Origin: Nemertoderma westbladi
Taxonomy: Eukaryota; Xenacoelomorpha; Nemertodermatida; Nemertodermatidae
Assembly (NCBI GenBank): GCA_032718475.1
Contig: JAUCBJ010009002.1
Coordinates: 1-47,500, forward strand
Length of the DNA stretch: 47,500 nucleotides
Reading direction: 5' to 3'
In this document: in pieces, positions 33,201-42,648 of the stretch
Layout of the letters: the number at the start of each line of letters is the position of its first letter
How positions within the stretch are numbered: the first letter of the stretch is position 1
The notes under the pieces: generated by a model
What the model saw: the letters and a program-made list of their open reading frames with translations, nothing else
Told to the model about the DNA's origin: nothing
The model's database searches: none
Translations under genes and position numbers: made by a program

Positions 33201-34749
33201 GGGTGTGTCTGTTGGGTCTGTTTACTTGATTCGCATTCAATCTACAGGGATGATTACGGGTGTGTCTGTTGGGTCTGTTTACTTGGTTCTCATTCAATCT
33301 ACATGGATGATTACGGGTGTGTCTGTTGGGTCTGTTTACTTGGTTCTCATTCAATCTACAGGGATGATTACGGGTGTGTCTGTTGGGTCTGTTTACTTGG
33401 TTCGAATTCAATCTATAGGGATGATTACGGGTGTGTCTGTTGGGTCTGTTTACTTGGTTCTCATTCAATCTACATGGATGATTACGGGTGTGTCTGTTGG
33501 GTCTGTTTACTTGGTTCTCATTCAATCTACAGGGATGATTACGGGTGTGTCTGTTGGGTCTGTTTACTTGGTTCGAATTCAATCTACAGGGATGATTACG
33601 GGTGTGTCTGTTGGGTCTGTTTACTTGGTTCGCATTCAATCTACAGGGATGATTACGGGTGTGTCTGTTGGGTCTGTTTACTTGGTTCTCATTCAATCTA
33701 CAGGGATGATTACGGGTGTGTCTGTTGGGTCTGTTTACTTGGTTCAATTCAATCTATAGGGATGATTACGGGTGTGTCTGTTGGGTCTGTTTACTTGGTT
33801 CGAATTCAATCTACAGGGATGATTACGGGTGTGTCTGTTGGGTCTGTTTACTTGGTTCTCATTCAATCTACATGGATGATTACGGGTGTGTCTGTTGGGT
33901 CTGTTTTCTTGGTTCTCATTCAATCTACAGGGATGATTACGGGTGTGTCTGTTGGGTCTGTTTACTTGGTTCGAATTCAATCTATAGGGATGATTACGGG
34001 TGTGTATGTTTACTTGATTCGCATTCAATCTACAGGGATGATTACGGGTGTGTCTGTTGGGTCTGTTTACTTGGTTCTCATTCAATCTACATGGATGATT
34101 ACGGATGTGTCTGTTGGGTCTGTTTACTTGGTTCTCATTCAATCTACAGGGATGATTACGGGTGTGTCTGTTGGGTCTGTTTACTTGGTTCGAATTCAAT
34201 CTATAGGGATGATTACGGGTGTGTCTGTTTACTTGATTCGCATTCAATCTACAGGGATGATTACGGGTGTGTCTGTTGGGTCTGCTTACTTGGTTCTCAT
34301 TCAATCTATAGGGATGATTACGGGTGTGTCTGTTGGGTCTGTTTACTTGGTTCTCATTCAATCTACAGGGATGATTACGGGTGTGTCTGTTGGGTCTGTT
34401 TACTTGGTTCGAATTCAATCTATAGGGATGATTACGGGTGTGTCTGTTGGGTCTGTTTACTTGGTTCGCATTGAATCTAATCAACTATTGTAATATTTAC
34501 GTAGACAACCGGCCCTGCGATACCCATCACTACACAAGGATCATGATAGAGAGGATGCGAAACCGCCCTCAAGGGGGCAACGCGACGCTAATCAGACAGT
34601 ACCGTATGTACGGTGCCTGTTTGTTACGAGGTTACGGCCACGTCTTCACCGCTTGCTGCAACAGACGGTTGGAAGAAAACAGAGAGGATGAACTTCGCGC
34701 GCGATACAGGGACGTGAGTGTGTTCCACAGGCGTTTCCATGGCTCCTAG
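24170..34749 (+). CDS. Three-exon gene for a secreted six-cysteine protein (172 aa)
   Basis: Exons 24170-24251, 25285-25476 and 34505-34749 total 519 nt, exactly 173 codons with the TAG. Donors are G|GTGAGT and C|GTGAGT; acceptors are TTCCTTCTAACAG and TAATATTTACGTAG. Both introns are phase 1, so the frame is kept at every junction. Residues 1-27 are a signal peptide with a hydrophobic core (FVIITLTAVILVSSVAII). Residues 28-81 are acidic and Ser/Thr-rich, probably disordered. Residues 82-143 hold the six cysteines as CC-x12-C-x33-C-x11-CC (82, 83, 96, 130, 142, 143). The tail is Arg/Glu-rich. N-glycosylation sequons are at N57, N79 and N117. The product should be an extracellular disulfide-bonded protein or prohormone. 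No family is recognised and no function is claimed. The second intron is 9.0 kb, mostly repeat. Confidence 0.75.
24276..24354. repeat. 38-bp tandem duplication in intron 1
   Basis: TTATTACCAGTCGTAGGAAC followed by AAAGTAGGCCTCAACAAAA occurs twice in a row, identical over the whole unit. Confidence 0.9.
24416..24962. mobile_element. MITE in intron 1
   Basis: Left end AGTGTGGCCTGGGTGCCCAC; the right end is its inverted copy, with one mismatch over 24 bp. The interior is AT-rich with repeated GTTCTAGAACA palindromes and a roughly 115-bp internal duplication (about 24665-24780 and 24785-24900). No coding capacity. The target duplication is not clear. 547 bp. Confidence 0.8.
25285..25476 (+). CDS. 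Exon 2: acidic Ser/Thr-rich segment ending in the first CC pair
   Basis: The acceptor is a good polypyrimidine tract with AACAG. The exon is markedly more GC-rich than the introns around it. It ends CGGCGCAAC before GTGAGT. It encodes residues 28-91 and the first base of residue 92. Confidence 0.75.
25484..25640 (-). mobile_element. LINE/SINE 3' end just after the exon 2 donor
   Basis: Starts 8 bp after the exon end with (ATAG)n, the complement of a (CTAT)n tail. It includes the dispersed repeat also found at 20259-20320. The insertion has left the GTGAGT donor intact. Confidence 0.55.
25746..26283. mobile_element. Non-autonomous hAT-like element in intron 2
   Basis: Ends TATGGGTGTGCCGGAT and, inverted, TAGGGATATGCCGGAT. 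They are flanked by a perfect 8-bp direct repeat GACACGAC at 25738-25745 and 26284-26291. Subterminal CCGG-rich sequence is present on both sides. Eight-bp duplications and TAGGG ends are typical of hAT elements. 538 bp, no transposase. Confidence 0.85.
26291..26311. repeat. Poly(C) run, 21 bp
   Basis: Uninterrupted C run. It starts with the last base of the hAT target duplication and lies 30 bp before the 57-bp array. Confidence 0.9.
26341..34480. repeat. 57-bp minisatellite array, about 140 copies, in intron 2
   Basis: The unit begins GGGATGATTACGGGTGTGTC and continues TGTTGGGTCTGTTTACTTGG plus TTCGCATTCAATCTACA. A 57-bp period (19 codons) without stops gives very long open frames on both strands. 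These are artefacts: ten 56-bp variants (GGGTAGTTTAC) shift the frame, and there is no promoter or start logic. Six 48-bp variants lack 9 bp (TTGGGTCTG). The 56-bp variants are confined to 26.5-31.0 kb, while CTACATGG variants appear only after 31.7 kb. A five-unit block (285 bp) is duplicated in tandem around 31650-32220. The array lies between exons 2 and 3. Confidence 0.97.
34505..34749 (+). CDS. Exon 3: C-terminal cysteine region
   Basis: The acceptor TTTACGTAG lies about 25 bp after the last 57-bp repeat unit. The exon is GC-rich with coding-like codon use, encodes four of the six cysteines and a basic tail, and ends in TAG at 34747-34749. Confidence 0.75.
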
Positions 34750-34763
34750 ACTGCCCATAATTA

Positions 34764-35590
34764 CTTATTATATAATGTTAACGAACTTATTAGCTAATGT
34801 TAACGAACTTATTATGTAATGTTAACGAACTTATTACGTAATGTTAACGAACTTATTATGTAATGTTAACGAACTTATTACGTAATGTTAACGAACTTAT
34901 TATGTAATGTTAACGAACTTATTATGTAATGTTAACGAACTTATTATGTAATGTTAACGAACTTATTAGCTAATGTTAACGAACTTATTATGTAATGTTA
35001 ACGAACTTATTACGTAATGTTAACGAACTTATTATGTAATGTTAACGAACTTATTATGTAATGTTAACGAACTTATTATGTAATGTTAACGAACTTATTA
35101 CGTAATGTTAACGAACTTATTATGTAATGTTAACGAACTTATTATGTAATGTTAACGAACTTATTAGCTAATGTTAACGAACTTATTATGTAATGTTAAC
35201 GAACTTATTAGCTAATGTTAACGAACTTATTATGTAATGTTAACGAACTTATTAGCTAATGTTAACGAACTTATTATGTAATGTTAACGAACTTATTATG
35301 TAATGTTAACGAACTTATTATGTAATGTTAACGAACTTATTACGTAATGTTAACGAACTTATTATGTAATGTTAACGAACTTATTACGTAATGTTAACGA
35401 ACTTATTACGTAATGTTAACGAACTTATTACGTAATGTTAACGAACTTATTAGCTAATGTTAACGAACTTATTATGTAATGTTAACGAACTTATTAGCTA
35501 ATGTTAACGAACTTATTATGTAATGTTAACGAACTTATTACGTAATGTTAACGAACTTATTAGCTAATGTTAACGAACTTATAGCTAATT
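34764..35590. repeat. 22-bp minisatellite, 37 copies, downstream of the last exon
   Basis: The unit is GTTAACGAACTTATTATGTA plus AT. Its variable centre is TATGTA, TACGTA or TAGCTA, and length is strictly conserved. It starts about 15 bp after the TAG of exon 3, so it should form most of the 3' untranslated region unless polyadenylation is very early. The first polyadenylation-like words (ATTAAA) are seen after it, near 35780. Confidence 0.95.
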
Positions 35591-36100
35591 AACTAACTAC
35601 TTAAGACGTAAATATTTGTTATGCAATTATAAAAAGTTATATAAGTAAACTGTGTGCTTAAAATTATATTAAGTATCACAAAATCTATGGAAAAACAAAA
35701 GCGTAACTGCAATTAAAATGGTTCAATTTAAATCGTGTTTAAACTCCATAAATATTTATAAACATTATATAAGCTATTAATTAAAATTAAATTAAAAGAT
35801 TAATTAAAAGTTAGAAATTCAGAATTCCGATGTAGGAATTTTGTTACATTAAGACAATAACTATCGGCGTTCTGATCGATTAATTAATCATTGTGAAAAA
35901 TGTATAGAAAAATTGAAGAAATTAATATAGATATTCTCATACATAATACTTAAATATTACTTTATATATATTAATGTTATATTAGACCTATTATATTATA
36001 TATTATTACTATAATACACCATGACCCTTAATATAGAACCCCCCCCCCCCCCCCCACTCCCCCAATTTTTCTACAAATCTTTATTATATTTCTTGAGATC
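35591..36100. other. AT-rich non-coding stretch with a 17-bp poly(C) run
   Basis: No gene seen. ATTAAA words near 35778-35805 could serve as the polyadenylation signal of the secreted-protein gene. C run at 36039-36055. Confidence 0.4.
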
Positions 36101-36104
36101 TCAC

Positions 36105-36640
36105 AGATCTTGGACGCTCACAGTAGTTCGACACATCGTAAAGGCGGAATTTTCAATATTACCTATAAATTTTTATATACGTTTTTAAAAAGTCTCTTTT
36201 GCGAATTCGCACCCTCGAAACCCTTCGAAATTTGTAACAATATCTGAATTCTGAATAGATATAGTGGATAGACATTCCGCTGTTGCCTACCAACTCATAA
36301 AATAAATAACACGTTCTAGAATATCGTGTATTTATTAAATAGAATAAATGGCCTGTAGCGAACGATAATTCTGGCAATCTTTGAACGCCTATATCTCAGC
36401 TGTTTCTCAACGAAATTCAGATATTGTTACATATTTGGAATCCTTGCAAGGCAAGCTATTTAATGATATGAAAAAAATACGACTAATGTGAAGAATGTTC
36501 ACGATACAGAGGGTGCGATTTCGCAAAAAGACACTTTTTTAAAACGCTTATAAAAAAGAATTTAAAGGCAAAATCGAAAATTCCGTCTTCATGGTAACAA
36601 CCACGGTGAGTGGAACTAGTTGTGTTTCAAATTTCAAGCA
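36105..36640. mobile_element. Degenerate inverted-repeat (hairpin) element
   Basis: Left arm about 36130-36215 and right arm about 36505-36595 are imperfect inverted copies over some 80 bp (GGAATTTTC, AAAAAGTCTCTTTTGCGAA and GCACCCTC against their complements). No open frame of interest. Confidence 0.6.
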
Positions 36641-36876
36641 ATATGATATAGTCAGATAGACAGAGGGGTCCACCGTGACTTTGGGTCATCACGCATTTTT
36701 ATTTGCTTAAACTTTAGTCGGACCTTAGAGTAATCAAAATCCGTCGGGTGCCACTTCGGCACCTTTGGGGAACTTTTTATAAAGCACTTAACCTAAGTTT
36801 CCATAGCAACCGGCACATACAAGGTTTTATTTTGAGATATCTGCGACCTTGCACCTATTGCCACAGCTCTTGTTAA

Positions 36877-38250
36877 GGGGGCGGTACACCACCTAAGCGC
36901 ATTTTTTACAAAAATCATTGTCGTGTGCTTCAACATTGTCAAGTATTTTCGAAAATTGGCACAATTAGAGTTGGGTTGTAGATACAACTTTTGGCAAAAA
37001 ATTTTTTTCGAATTAACTATTTATAATAATTTAATAATAGTTAATATTAATAAATATTGACTATATTACAAAACCTATCTACATATTTATTTATAATTAT
37101 TTTCGCTCTAAATTTGGTGTGCATATTCTCCAAGTCATGATAAACAGAAATTGTGGTCAAATTTTTAAAAATTTGTTTTGATCTTTTTTTATAGCCAATC
37201 AAAAATTACTTTTCATTTTGAACGAAAAAATCACGAAATTTCGACATTTAACATTGAATAAAAAACGAACGAAGCTAAAAAAAATAAATTTGACCACAAT
37301 TGCTAAAGAGTGCGTCGGTCTGGAGATACTTTCCAAATTTCAGCTCAATTCATTGAAAATTGGCGGACTAGATACATTTTTGAGGTCAAAAAATGACATT
37401 CTGAGAAAAATGAGGTTAAAGTTTTAACCCTTTCGGTACCTAACTGTAAATTATTCAAACCCCCAAGTGCCCAACTCTAATTCATGAATTTCTGAAGTCT
37501 GTCAGTATTTCTGTCTGTTTGTCTGTCAAGACTTTAGAAAGAATAAAATCTACTAACATTCTCGCTATGGGGGTTTTCCTTGTCAAGGATTTCATTTCCG
37601 CTGTCAGTTTTCACTTTGACCCTATCCAGACCGTCTGTCGGTCTGTCTGTCGGTCTGTCTTTCAGTCTGTCCGTCAAAAGTATAAGGAATCACATTAGCT
37701 AATTAAAATTCTCGCTATGGGGGTTTTCCTGGTCAAGGATTTCATTTCCGCTGTCAGTTTTCACTTTTGACCCTATCCAGACTGTCTGTCGGTCTGTCGG
37801 TCTGCCTGTCAGTCTGTCCGTCAAAAGTATAAGGAATCACATTAGCTAATTTAAATTCTCTCTATGGGGGTTTTCCTGGTCAAGGATTTCATTTCCGCTG
37901 TCAGTTTTCACTTTTGACCCTATCCAGACTGTCTGTCGGTCTGTCTGTCAGTCTGTCCGTCAAAAGTATAAGGAATCACATTAGCTAATTAAAATTCTCT
38001 CTATTGGGGTTTTCCTGGTCAAGGATTTCATTTCCGCTGTCAGTTTTCACTTTTGACCCTATCCAGACTGTCTGTCGGTCTGTCTGTCAGTCTGTCCGTC
38101 AACATGGTCTCAGTTAAAGACGTATAACTCGAGATCCAATCGAGATATGACAAAACCAATTTCAGATTCGGAATCTACATAAAATTTCACACAATATTCG
38201 GCAAAAAATTTTTTTTTCAATTTTTTGACACCAGGTGGTGTACCGCCCCC
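36877..38250. mobile_element. TTAA-flanked non-autonomous DNA element, 1.37 kb
   Basis: Perfect inverted ends GGGGGCGGTACACCACCT, each bordered by TTAA (36873-36876 and 38251-38254). A TTAA duplication is shared by the piggyBac and Kolobok superfamilies. The interior has an AT-rich left half and tandem 139-147-bp repeats on the right. No transposase. Confidence 0.85.
37500..38105. repeat. Tandem repeat of 139-147 bp with embedded (TCTG)n
   Basis: GTCTGTCCGTCAAAAGTATA, GGGGGTTTTCCTGGTCAAGG and CATTTCCGCTGTCAGTTTTC recur. CCGTCAA occurs at 37671, 37818, 37957 and 38096. It lies wholly within the TTAA element. Confidence 0.9.
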
Positions 38251-38254
38251 TTAA

Positions 38255-38752
38255 TTATTCTGAATAAGATTTCTAGAAGATTAGTTCCCATAGCAACATT
38301 ATTAATCATAAATTTTGGCCTTTGGGATGTTTATTAAGATATACCAACTACTGTATTAAACTTTAGATTATTTATGTAACTATTTATAATAGCAAACAAT
38401 TATATCACTGGGGGGGGGGGGGGGGGGGGGGGGTTATTAATCACATTTAGTTTTCAATTTAATTAGATGAGTTAGTTTTCTCCTTTCAAATGCAAATTTT
38501 GACGTTTATCTATCCAACGTTTGTAGAAAATAGGTACAGTAGATTCAACGTGCCATCATTCTTTACTGCGTACCGATCTGGGTATCTATCCCAAATATTC
38601 TCCATTACTGGTATTACGAAAGTTAATCAATCAGCTAGAAGAGTTGTATGTTTATTAAATTATTTATTTAAACGGAACATTGCTTTAAACATTGTATTTA
38701 TTTTTACACTTTGAAGTGGTGCAGGTGCATATTGTAGTACATGGTAGAGCGG
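38255..38752. other. Non-coding stretch with a 24-bp poly(G) run
   Basis: No gene recognised. G run at 38410-38433. Confidence 0.4.
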
Positions 38753-38979
38753 CTATAGAGCAGCCGCATCGATTGGAAGACCAGGCGCAGAACAAATTGG
38801 GGCAATGGATGAGACGCCAGGATCTGGTATCAGTTTGTCATTGATCGCCATCCAACCAAACTTGTTAACAGCCAACAGTGGAGGTGCAGGATCATCAGCA
38901 GCTCTCCTCAAAAGAACTTGCAAACGAGCCCGTTTTACATGTTGTACAGCGGCACTCTGTGTGGGGGGGAGGTTGAATA
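38753..38979 (-). pseudogene. Downstream half of a coding exon split by a LINE
   Basis: This minus-strand frame continues, across the insertion, the frame at 40775-40582. It contains QHVKRARLQVLLRRAADD and FGWMAINDKLIPDP, then a stop at 38753. Similar 'HxxRAxxQ ... GW ... L-P' blocks occur in predicted invertebrate proteins that precede a cysteine-rich region, which I recall only in outline. The original function is unknown, and the parent may itself be a domesticated or mobile gene. The insertion breaks the frame, so this allele should not make the full product. Confidence 0.55.
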
Positions 38980-39009
38980 CTTTAGGGTGTTGCTTCTTTG
39001 TAGTGAATA
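38980..39009. repeat. Target-site duplication, copy 1 (30 bp)
   Basis: Identical to 40552-40581. Begins CTTTAGGGTGTTGC and ends GTAGTGAATA. Flanks the LINE on its 3' side (minus-strand sense). Confidence 0.9.
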
Positions 39010-40551
39010 CTATGATCGGCATGCTGCATTGCAGCTGCATTTTTAAGAATGCTGTGCCGGCTTGTCAACAAAATTGCACCGCCACAACTCCCTATCACCC
39101 ATGACATTTGCTAGATCATCCGCATCTTTAAGGCCAGTGTCCTTTAAGATGCGTCTCAAGAAAGTCATAGGCTGTCCACCATGCTTATTCACTCCATGAG
39201 GCTGCCAAAGTACAAGATTATGCACTGGCTGGTCCTCACGGCGAAAGCAATGTCCTGCAAAGCGGAGGCGATTTTGTTCTAGTGTCAAGCTTGGGGGAAC
39301 CAATGAGACACCTCCAATGTTATATAGTGTCTGGTTGGAGATGTGTGCATTGTACTTGACACAATGTACCCGGCGTAGCATTCTTGTGAATGTGCCATCC
39401 AGAGATTTGGTGTCCTCAGCAGTTAGAGCCCAGCATGGACTCCCATAGAGGAGTACTGGAACTACTGCTGCTCTAAATAATCGGACCTTAAGTTTCCGAT
39501 TAATTCTAGGTGACTTCCAAATCCTGGAAAGCCTATTCAAGGCTGCCCATGCCTTTCCCTTACGTATTCGAAGGTCCTCACCTGACTTCCGGATCCATGA
39601 TCCCAGGTAACAGAAGTCGTCCACATGCTCAAGCATACCATCCTTTGAGCTTATGCTCATCCGGTCAGAGACTTGCTGAGGACTTTCAAAGTTAACTGTC
39701 AGAATTTTGGTCTTTCTGGAGTTAATAAAAAGACCAACACTAGAAGCAGCATGTTCTAACGAGCTGAGGAGCCGCTGGGCTCCCTCTAATGATTCTGAGA
39801 GTACTCCTAAGTCATCAGCAAAGTCTAGATCAGTTAGGTACTTGGCAGGATTTCCTCGACTTCTGGAGCCAGTAGGTGGAGTTATCATCATCCCATCATC
39901 ATTATGATGATCTAAGGACATGCGTAGAACATAGTCAACCACAATAATGAACAAGAATGGTGCAAGTGTGTCTCCTTGGAGGACGCCCCATAACACTTCA
40001 AATGGTTCTGTGTCACCGTCAACAGTAGACACAAATGTTGTCGAACCATCGTATACTGATCTGATTGCTGCAATAATTTCATCAGGGATCCCATATAATG
40101 AAAGTATGCTGAACATACGTGAGCGAGAGACTGAATCAAAGGCCTTGAAGAAGTCAACAAAGATAACAGCCAGATGCCTGTCTTTCTTTTTTGATAACTC
40201 TTCAATTATCCTTCTAAGTGCCAAAATGGGTTCCATGGTCCCACGACCTTTACGGAACCCATTCTGATTTCCACGTAGCAGTCTCTCAATGGGATCCCTG
40301 ATGCGATTTAATAGAATTCTATTGTATAGTTTTGCAGCAATCGAGATCAATGAGATTCCCCGAAAAGAACCATAGAGTGTTAGGTTGCCCTTCTTGGGAA
40401 CTGGCACCAACTTATTTGTTTTCATTTCTTGTGGGACTCTTGTTGTACGGTACATGTCTACTATGATGGGATAGATGAGCTTTAAACACTCAGGTATTTT
40501 AAAGACCTCAGGGGGAACACTCAGGTATTTTAAAGACCTCAGGGGGAACAC
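39010..40551 (-). mobile_element. 5'-truncated LINE inserted in an exon, with a 30-bp target duplication
   Basis: The open frame 40599-39043 covers the reverse transcriptase and C-terminal region. Motifs are VPVPKKG, FRGISLISIAAKLYN, NGFRKGRGT, FVDFFKAFDSV, GVLQGDTLAPFLF, DLDFADDLGVL and FCYLGSWIRKSGEDLR, with RFAGHCFRREDQ near the end. The endonuclease is missing because the copy starts just before the reverse transcriptase. The first roughly 16 codons of the frame are host sequence read through the junction. The stop (39043) is followed by about 30 bp of 3' end and then the duplication. An APE-type LINE (RTE/CR1-related) is likely; clade not assigned. The frame has no internal stop, so the copy is young. 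Confidence 0.85.
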
Positions 40552-40581
40552 CTTTAGGGTGTTGCTTCTTTGTAGTGAATA
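40552..40581. repeat. Target-site duplication, copy 2 (30 bp)
   Basis: Identical to 38980-39009. Flanks the LINE on its 5' side. Confidence 0.9.
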
Positions 40582-40775
40582 GCCTATGTCGAAGTTCATT
40601 CAGAGTATCCGATATGCCACCACCATAGAGGTGTAGTTGTAAATTTACAGCACCCATTCCGCATAATTTAATGGATTTCAAATCTGACTTCGAAATGCGA
40701 GGAAAATATATGTTATTTGGAACTCCTCCAGAGCTCCCTGTGGACGTCTGCAGTAACTGAACTCCATAGCAAAGT
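40582..40775 (-). pseudogene. Upstream half of the coding exon split by the LINE
   Basis: Open on the minus strand from a TAA at about 40775. It reads through TGSSGGVPNNIYFPRIS and GAVNLQLHLYGGGISDTL and enters the duplicated target in the phase that the other half (38979-38753) continues. A splice acceptor (GGAGTTCAG) may lie near 40762. Upstream exons were not found. Confidence 0.5.
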
Positions 40776-41186
40776 TAAATTACGAGGCGGTAGGCAATAT
40801 ATAAACGAAGCGGTTAACGAAACGGCGGTGAACAATAAATAAAACAAAAGAGCATAGGCGTAGGCCTACATACCGTTAAAAGATTTGCAAAATATGGGTA
40901 ATCAAAGCTTTCATAACACAGCTAAGTATACTGCAATTACTGTTTCTTGTTAATTTTCGCATATTGCTACGGAAACTAGCTAAAATTATAATCGTATAAT
41001 TAAAAAAAAAATGTTCTATAAATGTTGTATTATACCATTTTTTTCTAAAATTATACTCTTTTCTTAGAAATTGCTCTGATACGGGATTCTAGAAAATATA
41101 TCAAGTATATTCATATAATTTTATTTATTATCCTATGGTACAGCAATATATCAAATTTGCTACGGTTTTTCACATGTAGGCCTGCT
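40776..41186. other. Non-coding stretch
   Basis: AT-rich, no gene or repeat recognised. Confidence 0.4.
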
Positions 41187-41382
41187 GACAACTATCTTTA
41201 TTGAACTGTTATTTGTTATTTTGTACGGATATTTTGTACGAGTAACTATTATTTCGTCCAAGGACTGTTATAACGTCCGAGGCGAAGCCGAGGACTTATA
41301 ACACGTCCGAGGACGAAATAATAGTTACGAGTACAAAATATCCGTACAAAATAACAAATAACAGTTCAATAAATGTGTTGTC
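41187..41382. mobile_element. Hairpin MITE of 196 bp
   Basis: A nearly complete palindrome running from GACAAC to GTTGTC. Arms share TTGAACTGTTATTTGTTATT, GTACGGATATTTTGTACGAG and AACTATTATTTCGTCC in inverted form, around a GC-rich centre GTCCGAGGCGAAGCCGAGGA. Expected to fold into one long hairpin. Confidence 0.85.
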
Positions 41383-42373
41383 TCCCTGAGAAGGTTAACA
41401 ATTCTAAAAGGGTTTTGTTTGGGGGAGAGTAAAGAAAATGGGGCATGGAATTTTTGGGGGATAATATAAATAACGGTATTTATTACGGACTCTATTTAAA
41501 AAAACTCAATATTTTAGCGGGAAATAATTACAAGTAATAATACAGTAAGTAATTTAAGCGTTTTTATTTAATTTCTCTATGTAAATAGACTGACCATTGA
41601 TGATGTTACAGTAGAAAATTCCCTCCCTCAATATTTCGACTGCGGGCAGGTGACAGACTAATCAGTTTAATTGAATTATTACTCATTTCTGTTGCTCTTT
41701 CTTCATTGGCGGAAGACATATTTCACGGCTCGGGTCTCAGCGAAGTCAGGCTAAGCTGATCCTCTCATGGGGTTTTTTGTTTCATATGGTGGTACAGGAG
41801 AACATTGTAGATACATTGTGACACAGCTGTAGTTAATTTGGCAGAATGGTTGGTCAGCGTTTCTAAGAGATGGATCTACCGTTTTGTGAAACTCACTCCA
41901 AGGCACTCAGGACTTAGGCGACGCCCATTCCCACCATTTTCATTCTCATACCTCTGCCATCGGACTATTTAACATACAAACCATTCTAGAACATATTATG
42001 TATTTTGTTACATTATTATGACAACTTATCAGCGTTCTAGTGATATCTCCACAACGAGCGAGGTACCATTTACAGCATTGCGGCCTATAGGACGGAACCC
42101 TGTAAAGTATTCATAATTTAATAGCAATAAACTCCTAAACGTCTTGACTGTTCTCAGTCTATCGATGAGAGCCATATTGTACTGTAAGTGTAACATTATT
42201 TACGTTACATTTGTTACAATAACTGCAAGCAATTTCTTAAAAAGGATATCAATTTCACTTAATATCACTAGAGAGTGAACATTTCAATATTAAATATAAT
42301 AATTTTAAGCGTTGAAAACGCAGACAAGTTTACATAATGTAACAAAATTACGCACCCAATACATCATTCAGCC
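41383..42373. other. Non-coding stretch
   Basis: No gene recognised on either strand. Confidence 0.4.
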
Positions 42374-42497
42374 ATTGTGTGAAAAGGGCACTGTTCTGTT
42401 AACAGCGTTTATATTTATGTAACCTCACTCGCTCCACTCGCTCGTTACATAAATACACTCGGGTCATAACTCTGAGAAGTGCTAGTTTTCACACAAT
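42374..42497. mobile_element. Imperfect hairpin with CACTCGCTCCACTCGCTCG centre
   Basis: Arms ATTGTGTGAAAA/TTTTCACACAAT and TTTATGTAAC/GTTACATAAA are paired around a direct repeat CACTCGCTC. It resembles the other hairpins at 41.2 and 43.5 kb in layout. Confidence 0.6.
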
Positions 42498-42648
42498 CAT
42501 GTAAATAGTTTTGTATTTCAAGAATATTAGTTAAATAAATGGTTTGGCGCGTCTTCACCCGCGTCCAATCTTCGTCTGATCGGGGGAAATGAGCAGATTA
42601 CAGAAACGGCAGGTTACATATGACTTTTTCTAACCAAAACAATAAACA

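Noticed and set aside
26341-34493. Giant repetitive proteins, up to 1183 codons plus and 455 codons minus
   Set aside because: The 57-bp period has no stop in several frames, so both strands stay open by arithmetic. 56-bp variants repeatedly shift the frame, and the array lies in an intron.
24170-34749. Toxin-like reading of the CC-C-C-CC cysteine order
   Set aside because: The order alone also occurs in short venom peptides, but here the loops are 12, 33 and 11 residues and nothing else matches. No toxin call is justified.
26341-35590. CRISPR array
   Set aside because: Units are contiguous with no unique spacers, there are no cas genes, and the context is animal with introns.
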